DNA from: CALFUK01 sp964450495
GTDB taxonomy: Bacteria > Bacteroidota > Bacteroidia > Chitinophagales > Saprospiraceae
DNA length: 64,000 bases
NCBI GenBank assembly: GCA_964450495.1
Contig: CAYVFU010000004.1
Span: 1 to 64,000, forward strand
Direction: 5' to 3'
Within the stretch, counting starts at the first letter, position 1. Every line of letters begins with the position of its first letter. Below, in pieces: positions 10,758 through 20,238 of this stretch. Under the pieces are notes generated by a model. That model was not told the origin of the DNA, did no database searches, and worked only from the letters and a program-made list of their open reading frames with translations. The translations under genes and the position numbers were made by a program.

Positions 10758-13700
10758 ATGAGAAAGTCATCTTTTTTTCCCACCGACATATTTAGAATAT
10801 CTTCTAAAATTTCAAGGCTTTTTTGGAGTGTTTCTTTCATTGTAATGGGAATCTTTTCTTTTACGAATACAGCCTTTGCACAATTAGATCTAGATTTTGA
10901 AACTGACAGAGGCTATTATACTACTGCATTTAACTTGGAATTGACGGTCAACGACCCATCAGCAACAATACGATTCACGACAAATGGTGATAAACCTACT
11001 CCGAATTCTGGCACGATTTACACTTCCCCAATTCCCATTAATACAACATCCTATATCAGGGCTATAGCTTACGCTAGTTTTGATACGACAAAAGTCTTGA
11101 CACATACTTTTGTTTTCCCAGCAGATGTCATTAATCAACCAAATACAAAAACTGGATTTCCGTCTTCTAATTTTGCCTTCGATAGCACTGTAACTAACCA
11201 TCCAACCTATGGACCAATCATCGAAGATGCTTTATCCAATTCCCCTTCCCTTTCTTTGGTGATGCCTCTTAATGATTTTAAAGATGTGCATGATTTAACT
11301 TCTCCTATTGAATATGAGACATCAGTTGAAGTTATTTTGCCTAATGGTGAAAAAGGATATCAAGCCAATGGTGGAATAGAAAGAGCAGGAGGAAGTAGTT
11401 TTAATAGTGCAAAAAGAAATTTTAGACTTTCATTTAAATCAATATACGGTGATTCAAAATTTGATTACCCACTATTTGGAAAGGAAGCCGCAGAATCATT
11501 TGACCAAATTGCGCTCAAGCCAGGATTTCATGGTTGTATGAACCTTGGTATAAACCACCGAAGAGGCGGCACTAACGATCTAGCAGATCAAGTCATCAGA
11601 GACTTGCAAGGTAGTATGTCAGAGGATGGTGTATCCATAAGTAGCACATTTATGCACGTGTATATCAATGGAATTTATTGGGGAGTATACAACCCAAGCG
11701 AAAGAGGAAATAATTCATTTGCTGAATCTTATTATGGTGGAGATAAAGACGATTATGATTCCGTAAAAGGTGATCAGGTTCCTGGCAACACTTATCCTAC
11801 TCCTAATATGTCTCCTACTGATGGTAACTTGGTTGCTTGGAATACACTGATTAATATGGCATCTACCTTAGATTTATCTATACCCAGTAATTATGAGCAA
11901 ATTCAAGAATTCATTGAACCAGCTCAATTTGCTGATTATGTCATACTCACTAATTTTGGTCCTCATGCTGATGATCACCGTAGCGGTAAAAACTCTTTTG
12001 CAACAAGAGATAGAACAGGGACTGATGGATTCAGATTTTGGATGTGGGATACAGAGCCTTCGCTCGGTCACTACTGGACTTGGAATGTTGCAAATTTTGG
12101 GAGTACACCATACAACCCATTGTTTATGCCCATGTTGGACAATTCAGATTTTAAAACACTAGTAGGTGATCGTGTCCAATGCCATTGTTTTGAAGATGGA
12201 GCATTAACAGTTTCAAAAACACAAGAAGCATATGATGAAGTGTTTAATACTCATCAAGAAAGATTCGTCGCTGAAGCTGCCAGATGGGCAACCTCAGTTG
12301 AATATGATGCCTTCCTAAAGAAGAGAGATACAATAGTCAATGATTATTTGTCGGGAAGAACAGATTTTCTAGTTAATTTATACAGAACAAACGGTGTGTA
12401 TCCGTCGATCGATGGGGTAAACTATAATCAATTCGGAGGTATAATTAGTCAATCATTTCCTATTACATTATCAAACCCAAATGGGTCAGGTACCATCTAC
12501 TATACTACAGACAATACAGATCCGAAAACAACAACAGGAGGCATATCTGCTACCGCGCAGACTTACAATGGCTCTTTTACGCTTAGTCCAGGTGTTTATA
12601 CGGTGAAGGCTAGAGTCAAATCTGGTTCTACATGGTCTGCAATGTGTCCAACTACCTTTTATGTCGATCAGAATTACGGGGATTTAGTCATCAATGAAAT
12701 TCACTATAATCCTAATGATTTTCTCAACCCACCAGATACAACTTCAGGCAGGAACTTTGAATTTATAGAAATTAAAAACTGTGGCAGTGAGGATGTGAAT
12801 ATGCGAGACATGTTTTTCGAAAAAGGAATTCGGTTGATTATCGAAGAGGATCTCATTATACCACCAAATGGATTTGCAGTGTTTGCCGAAGATGATTTTT
12901 GGTTTCAACAACGGTATGGATTCTTTCCTGATGCCCGGTATGCTGGTAAGCTGGATAATGGTGGCGAAAATCTTTGGTTAGCAAGTCCAGACAAAACCAT
13001 CGTAGATTCACTAGATTATAACGACAATCCACCTTGGCCTGCAACAGCTGATAAAGGCTTTTATAGTCTTGCTTTATTAGATTGTAATCTTAACAATGCC
13101 GATCCTGCAAGTTGGAGTATTCAATCAGTATTCACGACGCCAAATGCAGAAAACTTTTTCACTAATTTCGGTGTACATCCATTTTCAGGAATAGTGATAA
13201 ATGAAATTCATTATAATCCTATGGACAGTATAGTGCCTGGTACAACAGACACCATTAATGGTAGAAAATTTGAATTTGTAGAGATAAAAAACATCAGTAC
13301 TATTCCAATAGATTTATCAGGTGCCATATTTGCCAGAGGTATTGACTATGAATTTGACAACGGGACAATTATTCAACCCGGGGACTTCATCGTTCTTGCA
13401 GAAGACAAGTCTTCATTTCAAGACAGATATGGATTTCAGGCATTTGACAAATACGGTGGCCAACTCGATAATGGTGGCGAAACATTATGGTTAGTAAACC
13501 AATCTGGAGTCCTTCTGGATGCCGTTACTTATGACGACGTATTTCCATGGGATTTTAATGCGGATGGGGGTACATTTGATTACAGTCTTGCTTTAGTTAA
13601 TGGCGCTGTAGATAATGACACTTATTTAAACTGGAGTGTGCAATGTAACTTGTTGCATACGCCTGGTGCTGAAAATGATCTTGGCTGTTTTACAGGTCTC

Positions 13701-15653
13701 GATTATAGTGGGCTGACAATTAATGAATTTGACTATAGACCTAATGGAGCAAATGATCTGGAATTTATAGAAATTGTAAATAACGGATTTCTTCCAATTG
13801 ATTTAGAAGCGCTAAGATTTTCTAGTGGAATTACTTATGATTTTAATGGTGGCATACTACTACCGGGTCAATTTTATCTTATAGCCAGAGATTCAATACT
13901 ATTTCAAAACACCTATAGCGTCGCAGTTGATGGTCAATGGATTGGTGGTCTAAGTAGCAATGGTGAAACAATAACATTATCAGACCTTTTTGGTAATACT
14001 ATCGACAAGGTGTCTTATGGTGCTTCTGCGCCTTGGACGAATGAGCCAGTTCAAGGTGTAAAAAGTCTAGCTCTTATCGATCCTAATCTAGATAACAACA
14101 ACGGAGCAAATTGGTGCGTACAACAACCCAACCGGACTCCAAAAGCACACAATACCTTTGCGGATGCAGATAATGACGGTATCGTAGACTGTATCGATTC
14201 TTGCCCTACACTTAATGACTCATTAATTGGTTCTGCGTGTAATGATGGCAATGTATGTACTACTGGTGAAACCTGGGACACCAATTGTAATTGTTCTGGT
14301 GGTGTATTTCAGGATTCAGATAATGATGGTGTATGTGATGCACAAGATCAATGTACCGGTATTGATGATGGGTTAATTGGTACCTCGTGTAACGATGGTG
14401 ATCCATGTACAGTTGGTGAAACTTACAATGCTTCTTGCCAGTGTGCAGGAGGGACTTTTGCAGATAGTGACAATGATGGTATATGTGATGCAAATGATCA
14501 GTGTCCGGGTTTTAATGATCATTTGATTGGCCTATCTTGTGATGATGGAGACACTTGTACACCGCTGACAGTGTATTCTGACTGTGGATGTGCTGCGGTA
14601 GAAAATGCTGCGCTTAATGGCACAGCATCTATGATATCTCAATTATCAGGAATGGAAGCCTCAAGATTGATTGACGGGGTGACAACTAATAATGCAAATA
14701 GTGGATTAGCGCATACAGCTGGTAACACAACAACAGATTGGGTACAGATCGATTTAGGTAGCAATATTTTTATTTCGACAGTGGCGATACATAACAGAAC
14801 AAGTTGCTGTTCTAACCGGTTGAGTAATGTTTATGTTATGGTGGCAGATACACCATTCCCTATAAACGCAGATCTGAATCAGGCTATCAATAATGCAGAT
14901 TTCATTCATCAATTAGGAGACGAATCAGATGGAGCAGTTACTGGGGTGAACATTAGCTTAAGTGGAAGATATGTTAGGCTTCAAAAATCTGGGAATAATG
15001 TAACCAATGTAATCAACCTAAAAGAAATAGAAGTCTTTACACCTTACACTATTCAAGACGCAGACAATGACGGCGTGTGTGATATTGACGATGTCTGTTT
15101 AGGTTTTGATGACACCCTGATCGGCACCTCATGTGATGACAATGATTCATGTACGACCAATGATCTGTATACAACTAACTGTGATTGTGTAGGAACAGCA
15201 GTAGGAGATTCAGATGGAGATGGGGTTTGCAATACAATAGATCAATGTCCAAATTTTGATAACAATCTTATTGGCACACCTTGTGATGATGGCATCATTT
15301 GTTTTGAAGGCAGTACTTGGGATGCCAATTGCGGTTGCTCTGGTGGTGCATATGCTGACTCAGACGGTGATGGTGTTTGTAACGCCTTAGACCAATGTCC
15401 CGGATCTGATGACAATATTGATGTCAATGGTAACGGCATACCTGATGCTTGTGAAAATTGTATGGACTACATAACGGAATCAAGTAATTCGATCATTTCA
15501 GCTGACAGGGCTGCTAATGTCAGCATTAATACAAATGGTAGAGTATTCATTGGAGATATTGAGTACCATGCTGGGCAAGAAATAAATTTCTCTGGAGGTT
15601 TTGAAGTGAAAGTTGGCGCCGTTTTCCATGCATATATCGCTCCTTGTAATTAA
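10758..15653 (+). CDS. Giant secreted CotH / lamin-tail-domain protein, paralogue 3
   Basis: A 1,631-residue exported protein with a long signal peptide ending near AFA-QLDLDF (~residue 41). Modules: chitobiase-C-like (IRFTTNGDKPTPNSG, ~50-120); CotH-type domain (~150-560; NSAKRNFRLSFKSIYG, acidic pair in WDTE at ~429); second YYTTDNTDPK module (~575); three lamin-tail domains (~643, 812, 988); three cysteine repeats; a discoidin/F5-8C-like domain (~1282-1431; WVQIDLGSNIFISTVAIHNR) placed inside the repeat tract; two and a half more cysteine repeats (~1433-1565); and the C-terminal domain ending IAPCN. The nucleotide sequence of its third lamin-tail domain is very close to that of paralogue 4, pointing to recent duplication or gene conversion. 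Discoidin domains usually bind carbohydrate or lipid surfaces, so adhesion is a reasonable inference. Confidence 0.85.
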   Translation: MRKSSFFPTDIFRISSKISRLFWSVSFIVMGIFSFTNTAFAQLDLDFETDRGYYTTAFNLELTVNDPSATIRFTTNGDKPTPNSGTIYTSPIPINTTSYIRAIAYASFDTTKVLTHTFVFPADVINQPNTKTGFPSSNFAFDSTVTNHPTYGPIIEDALSNSPSLSLVMPLNDFKDVHDLTSPIEYETSVEVILPNGEKGYQANGGIERAGGSSFNSAKRNFRLSFKSIYGDSKFDYPLFGKEAAESFDQIALKPGFHGCMNLGINHRRGGTNDLADQVIRDLQGSMSEDGVSISSTFMHVYINGIYWGVYNPSERGNNSFAESYYGGDKDDYDSVKGDQVPGNTYPTPNMSPTDGNLVAWNTLINMASTLDLSIPSNYEQIQEFIEPAQFADYVILTNFGPHADDHRSGKNSFATRDRTGTDGFRFWMWDTEPSLGHYWTWNVANFGSTPYNPLFMPMLDNSDFKTLVGDRVQCHCFEDGALTVSKTQEAYDEVFNTHQERFVAEAARWATSVEYDAFLKKRDTIVNDYLSGRTDFLVNLYRTNGVYPSIDGVNYNQFGGIISQSFPITLSNPNGSGTIYYTTDNTDPKTTTGGISATAQTYNGSFTLSPGVYTVKARVKSGSTWSAMCPTTFYVDQNYGDLVINEIHYNPNDFLNPPDTTSGRNFEFIEIKNCGSEDVNMRDMFFEKGIRLIIEEDLIIPPNGFAVFAEDDFWFQQRYGFFPDARYAGKLDNGGENLWLASPDKTIVDSLDYNDNPPWPATADKGFYSLALLDCNLNNADPASWSIQSVFTTPNAENFFTNFGVHPFSGIVINEIHYNPMDSIVPGTTDTINGRKFEFVEIKNISTIPIDLSGAIFARGIDYEFDNGTIIQPGDFIVLAEDKSSFQDRYGFQAFDKYGGQLDNGGETLWLVNQSGVLLDAVTYDDVFPWDFNADGGTFDYSLALVNGAVDNDTYLNWSVQCNLLHTPGAENDLGCFTGLDYSGLTINEFDYRPNGANDLEFIEIVNNGFLPIDLEALRFSSGITYDFNGGILLPGQFYLIARDSILFQNTYSVAVDGQWIGGLSSNGETITLSDLFGNTIDKVSYGASAPWTNEPVQGVKSLALIDPNLDNNNGANWCVQQPNRTPKAHNTFADADNDGIVDCIDSCPTLNDSLIGSACNDGNVCTTGETWDTNCNCSGGVFQDSDNDGVCDAQDQCTGIDDGLIGTSCNDGDPCTVGETYNASCQCAGGTFADSDNDGICDANDQCPGFNDHLIGLSCDDGDTCTPLTVYSDCGCAAVENAALNGTASMISQLSGMEASRLIDGVTTNNANSGLAHTAGNTTTDWVQIDLGSNIFISTVAIHNRTSCCSNRLSNVYVMVADTPFPINADLNQAINNADFIHQLGDESDGAVTGVNISLSGRYVRLQKSGNNVTNVINLKEIEVFTPYTIQDADNDGVCDIDDVCLGFDDTLIGTSCDDNDSCTTNDLYTTNCDCVGTAVGDSDGDGVCNTIDQCPNFDNNLIGTPCDDGIICFEGSTWDANCGCSGGAYADSDGDGVCNALDQCPGSDDNIDVNGNGIPDACENCMDYITESSNSIISADRAANVSINTNGRVFIGDIEYHAGQEINFSGGFEVKVGAVFHAYIAPCN
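14160..15455 (+). repeat. In-frame cysteine/calcium-type repeat tract interrupted by a discoidin module, paralogue 3
   Basis: Five full copies and a half copy of the 50-residue repeat. Between the third copy (cut short at YSDCGCA) and the fourth (DADNDGVCDIDD) lies about 450 bp encoding an F5/8C-like domain. This tract has the highest copy number of the four paralogues. Confidence 0.75.
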
Positions 15654-15709
15654 TATAGTAAGCGCTTGTTGTATTTAAACCTACTCTTTTGATTGCTATT
15701 ATATACCAG

Positions 15710-15750
15710 GTTAAAGTTCCTATGTAATTTGTGGCTATAGATTAAATTTG
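15710..15750 (+). promoter_or_regulatory. Promoter-like leader upstream of CotH paralogue 4
   Basis: It begins GTTAAAGT, contains TGTGGCTATAGAT, and ends in TAAATTTG at 15743-15750, a perfect match to the Bacteroidota -7 consensus TAnnTTTG. No clear TTTG -33 box is seen 19-21 bp further upstream. Confidence 0.45.
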
Positions 15751-15785
15751 AACATTATTTTATTATGAAACCAATACCTGGCATT

Positions 15786-18700
15786 ATGAAGAAAGCTCTT
15801 CTTTTTATAGTATATGTTTTCATAGTCACAAAAATTAATGCCCAACTCGTCATTAATGAGGCCTTGGTTCAAAATGTATCTAGCATCATTGATAATTTTA
15901 ATGAGTATGACGATTGGATTGAAATCTATAATAGCGGAAACTCTAGTCTTGATTTATCTGGCTATTATATCACGGATGATCCTACCAATTTAGATAAGCA
16001 TGAAATTGATTCTGGTAATTCTGCTTTAACCACTGTCCCTGCAAACGGATTTTTGATTTTATGGGCAGATGAAGATAGTAGTCAAGGTGAAAACCATTTA
16101 AATTTCAAACTAAGTGACGGAGAGACTATATTACTAGTGGATCCTGATGGTCAAACCATTATTTCCACTTTAGTACTTCCCTCTTTAAAAGACGATGAAT
16201 CTTTTGGTAGAATTTCAGATGGAGGTACAACGACAAGAATCTTTGAAATAGCGACACCTGCACAACCGAACAGCTCCTCATTAGATGCAAATATTGTATT
16301 CAGCGAAAGCTCTAAAACCTTTGTGAATACATTTAACTTGGTCTTGACAACTACTGCAACAGGAGGTATTCTGAGATTTACAACAGATGGAACTGACCCA
16401 ACAAATGCCTCTTCTCCATATACAGGACCAATTTCGATAAGTGCAACAACTACTGTAAAGGCTGCTTATTTTTTTAACAATGGAAATGCGAGTTTACTTA
16501 AAACCGAACGGTTCGTCAAGATGACTTCCAGCATGGCAAATGCAAGTTCTGATATTCCTATGGTTTTGATACACACCTACAATCAGATACTAGATCAATC
16601 CACTGAAAAAACTACTTTCATTTCAGTCATCGAACCAAATAATAATGGAAGAGCCAATGGAGATGATCCACCAAGCATTGCAAGTCGAGCAGGCATGCTT
16701 ATTAGGGGTGCATCTTCTTCAAATTTTGCAAAGAAACAATGGCGGGTTGAATTTCAAAATGAAGATGGATCAGATAAAGATGTTGAAATGCTTGGTATGC
16801 CAGCAGATGGTGATTGGGTTCTATATGCACCAGGTAGATTTGATAGATCGTTAATTACAAATCCGTTGATGTATGAAATCAGTAATCGATTGGGTAAATA
16901 TGCACCTAGGACAAGATTTGTGGAAGTCTATTACAATGAAGACAATACATTAGAAGAATCAGATTATTGGGGCATTTATGTCATGACAGAACGCATAGAA
17001 GTAAATAAGGACAGAGTTGATATTAAAGAATTAGAACCGTCCGATAATTCGGGTGAAGCACTTACTGGTGGGTATTTGGCATCCTTGGACAGGCAAAAAG
17101 ATATTCAAACCCCTTATATCGAAGCACTTTTTCCAAGTTTCGGTATTGAAATGCGCTCGCCTGATATTGGGGAGATTACTTCAACGCAATTAACCTATTT
17201 TGAAAATGAACTTCTCGATTTTGAAAACACACTGACTTCACCGAATTGGTTGGATCCAATGACGGGATATAGAACAAAGATCAACATGGAGTCATTTGTC
17301 ATCCCACACATGCTAAAGGCATTTTCTAAGGAACCAGATGGGTTCGCCTTAAGTACCTTTTTTCAAAAAAATAGAAATGGATTGATTGAAGCTGGGCCAG
17401 TTTGGGATTTTGATCGAGCCATCAATTCTATAGATCTCAGATCTCAACTCACTGATGGCTGGGCTTCTAGTCATCCTGATAGGGCTGGAAGAGATTATTG
17501 GATGGATTATGATAATGGCAGAGCATACATAAGAGAACTTGTCAATGACCCAGACTATGAGACCCTTGTATATGATTCATGGTATGAGTGGCGTCGCAAT
17601 GATATTTTAGAAACAAATGAGCTAAATGCCTTAATCGACAGTTTGGTAAATGTGATAGCAGAATCGCAAGTGAGAAATGAAGCCAGATGGAATGGTCCAA
17701 ATTATGATCCGCGATTTGGTGGCTATAGTCAAGAGATTGCAGAAATGAAAAATTGGTTACAATTACGATTTAATTGGATTGACGGCGATTTGCTTTCACC
17801 GCCAGATTTTATGCCTGGCAGCAATACCGTTACTCTTAATTCAACAGTGACCTTAACAAACACAACAGGTGCTGGGACAATATACTATACGCTAGATGGA
17901 TCTGATCCCAGAGAGCAAGGTGGTGCGACATCGTCTACAGCTCTTGTGTATACTGCCCCAATACAGGTAACGAAAAAAGGACTTACTTACATTACAGCAA
18001 GGACAAAATTGACAAATGGAAAATGGAGTGCTATCTGTACGCAGGAATATTATGTAGCTGAAAATTACGATGATTTAGTCATTAACGAAATCCACTACAA
18101 TCCCAATGATGAGATCGTTAATGGTGATACCATCTCTGGAAAGAATTTCGAATTTATAGAATTAAAAAATTGTGGCACTTCCACGTTAAATTTAAATGGG
18201 CTGGATTTCATACAAGGAGGTGTAGATTTAGATATTACAAATTGTTTGACAATTGCTCCTAATGAATTTGTTGTATTTGCTGAAGACGAAGATTGGTTCT
18301 TACATAAATATGGTTTTGCTCCAGATGCAGAATATGGCGAAAAATTAGATGATGGTGGAGAGTTACTTCATTTGGTTGATCCTCTTGGCGGTTTGATAGA
18401 TAGTGTTCGATACAATGATGGCTTACCTTGGCCTGGTACTGCAGACAGAGGATTTTATAGCTTGGCTTTGATGGATTGTGCACTAGACAATACCGATCCA
18501 CAAAACTGGAGTATTCAATCTACTTTTACTACACCAAAAGCTGAAAATTTCTTTACTGATTTTGGGCAACATGGATTTTCTGGAATTGTCATTAATGAAA
18601 TTCATTACAATCCAATGGACGGCGTTGATAATGGAGAAATTGTTTCAGGCACCAATTATGAATTTATCGAGTTGAAAAACATAAGCTCTGCACCAATTGA

Positions 18701-20156
18701 TTTGACCGATGTTTTCTTCTCCAGAGGCATTGACTATTTCTTTCCTAACAATACAATTATCCAACCGGGAGCTTTCATTGTACTTGCTGAAAACGAGACT
18801 AGATTTCAAGAAAGGTATGGGTTTGCACCTTTTGATTCCTATGGTGGTAAACTATCAAATTCAAGTGAAACACTGTGGCTTGAAAGGATAACACCATCCG
18901 GAAATGTTTTATTGGATGCAGTTACATATGCTGATGGATTCCCATGGGATTTTAATGCAGATGGCGGCAATTTTGATTATAGCCTGGCATTAGTTGATGG
19001 TGATGTAGATAATGATACTTATCTAAACTGGAGTGTACAATGTAACTTACTTTATACCCCTGGTGCTGAAAATGATCTTGGCTGTTTTACGGGTCCCGAT
19101 TATAGTGGGCTGACAATTAATGAACTTGATTACAGACCAAATGGAATTAATGATCTAGAATTTTTAGAAATTGTAAACAATGGATTCCTTCCTATTGATT
19201 TAGAAGCGCTTAGATTTTCTACTGGAATTACTTATGATTTTAATGGCGGTCTACTATTGCCAGGTCAATTTTATCTCATAGCCAGAGATTCTGTACTTTT
19301 TCAAAACACCTATAGTGTTGCAGTGGATGGTCAATGGCTAGGTGGTCTAAGTAGTAATGGGGAGACAATTACTTTGACTGATCTATTTGGCAATACAATC
19401 GATGTGGTGTCTTACGGTGTTTCTTCGCCTTGGACAAATGAGCCTCTTCAAGGTATAAAAAGTTTAGCATTGATCGATCCAGATTTAGACAATAATATCG
19501 CAGCTCACTGGTGTGTACAGCAACCGGATCGGACTCCAAAATCAACCAATACTTTTGCGGATATAGACAATGATGGGATCGTCGACTGTATCGATTCTTG
19601 TCCCGCACTTAATGACTCATTAATTGGTACTACTTGCGACGATGGAAATATATGCACTACCGGAGAGACCTGGGATACCAATTGTAATTGTTCAGGTGGT
19701 GTATTTCAAGATTCCGATAACGATGGAGTGTGTAATGCTCAAGATCAATGTAATGGTTTTGACGATGGTCTGATTGGTACTCCCTGCGATGATGGTGATC
19801 TATGTACGATAAACGAAATCTTTGATTCTAATTGCCAATGTTCAGGAGGAGTGTATACGGATAGTGATAATGACGGGACTTGTGATGGTCTGGATCAATG
19901 CCCGGGATTTGATGATGCTATTGATTCAAATAATAATGGTGTACCAGATGGCTGCGATCTCTGTGATGACTACATTATTGAGAACACCAACTCCATAATT
20001 TCTCAAGATAAGTCTGCAAATATTGGCATTACCACTAATGGAAGAGTCTTTATCGGAGACGTGGTTTACAATGCCGGACAAGAAATAAATCTAACTGATG
20101 GTTTTGAGGTAAAGCTTGGTGCTGTTTTCCATGCCTATATCGCTCCATGTAATTAG
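15786..20156 (+). CDS. Giant secreted CotH / lamin-tail-domain protein, paralogue 4
   Basis: A 1,456-residue exported protein. I place the start at 15786 because MKKALLFIVYVFIV then begins a clean signal peptide ending KINA-QLVINE; an in-frame ATG at 15765 is the alternative. Order: N-terminal lamin-tail domain (DDWIEIYNSG); chitobiase-C-like module (LRFTTDGTDPTNASSPY, ~200); CotH-type domain (~255-665) with the best-preserved motifs of the four (NFAKKQWRVEFQNEDG and GPVWDFDRAIN at ~539); second YYTLDGSDPR module (~700); three lamin-tail domains (~765, 936, 1112); only two and a half cysteine repeats (~1258-1394); and the shared C-terminal domain ending IAPCN. A perfect TAAATTTG -7-like box lies 36 bp before this start. 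It is the last gene of the array; the SGNH gene that follows is convergent. Confidence 0.85.
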   Translation: MKKALLFIVYVFIVTKINAQLVINEALVQNVSSIIDNFNEYDDWIEIYNSGNSSLDLSGYYITDDPTNLDKHEIDSGNSALTTVPANGFLILWADEDSSQGENHLNFKLSDGETILLVDPDGQTIISTLVLPSLKDDESFGRISDGGTTTRIFEIATPAQPNSSSLDANIVFSESSKTFVNTFNLVLTTTATGGILRFTTDGTDPTNASSPYTGPISISATTTVKAAYFFNNGNASLLKTERFVKMTSSMANASSDIPMVLIHTYNQILDQSTEKTTFISVIEPNNNGRANGDDPPSIASRAGMLIRGASSSNFAKKQWRVEFQNEDGSDKDVEMLGMPADGDWVLYAPGRFDRSLITNPLMYEISNRLGKYAPRTRFVEVYYNEDNTLEESDYWGIYVMTERIEVNKDRVDIKELEPSDNSGEALTGGYLASLDRQKDIQTPYIEALFPSFGIEMRSPDIGEITSTQLTYFENELLDFENTLTSPNWLDPMTGYRTKINMESFVIPHMLKAFSKEPDGFALSTFFQKNRNGLIEAGPVWDFDRAINSIDLRSQLTDGWASSHPDRAGRDYWMDYDNGRAYIRELVNDPDYETLVYDSWYEWRRNDILETNELNALIDSLVNVIAESQVRNEARWNGPNYDPRFGGYSQEIAEMKNWLQLRFNWIDGDLLSPPDFMPGSNTVTLNSTVTLTNTTGAGTIYYTLDGSDPREQGGATSSTALVYTAPIQVTKKGLTYITARTKLTNGKWSAICTQEYYVAENYDDLVINEIHYNPNDEIVNGDTISGKNFEFIELKNCGTSTLNLNGLDFIQGGVDLDITNCLTIAPNEFVVFAEDEDWFLHKYGFAPDAEYGEKLDDGGELLHLVDPLGGLIDSVRYNDGLPWPGTADRGFYSLALMDCALDNTDPQNWSIQSTFTTPKAENFFTDFGQHGFSGIVINEIHYNPMDGVDNGEIVSGTNYEFIELKNISSAPIDLTDVFFSRGIDYFFPNNTIIQPGAFIVLAENETRFQERYGFAPFDSYGGKLSNSSETLWLERITPSGNVLLDAVTYADGFPWDFNADGGNFDYSLALVDGDVDNDTYLNWSVQCNLLYTPGAENDLGCFTGPDYSGLTINELDYRPNGINDLEFLEIVNNGFLPIDLEALRFSTGITYDFNGGLLLPGQFYLIARDSVLFQNTYSVAVDGQWLGGLSSNGETITLTDLFGNTIDVVSYGVSSPWTNEPLQGIKSLALIDPDLDNNIAAHWCVQQPDRTPKSTNTFADIDNDGIVDCIDSCPALNDSLIGTTCDDGNICTTGETWDTNCNCSGGVFQDSDNDGVCNAQDQCNGFDDGLIGTPCDDGDLCTINEIFDSNCQCSGGVYTDSDNDGTCDGLDQCPGFDDAIDSNNNGVPDGCDLCDDYIIENTNSIISQDKSANIGITTNGRVFIGDVVYNAGQEINLTDGFEVKLGAVFHAYIAPCN
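19555..19970 (+). repeat. In-frame 150-bp cysteine/calcium-type repeat tract, paralogue 4
   Basis: Two full copies and the terminal half copy of the 50-residue repeat, the lowest number in the array. The CDDGIICF variant copy present in the other three paralogues is missing. Confidence 0.8.
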
Positions 20157-20238
20157 CAAGAGTTATTCTGCGATGATGTCAATTCTATTTGTTGAACTGA
20201 CTGACAATCAAATGACGAAGAATTCTTAGATAATACTT

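Noticed and set aside
164..20156. Type A T9SS sorting domains on the giant proteins
   Set aside because: The ends do not show the usual C-terminal pattern of a secretion tail with a final KLVK-like strand; they carry a different domain ending IAPCN.
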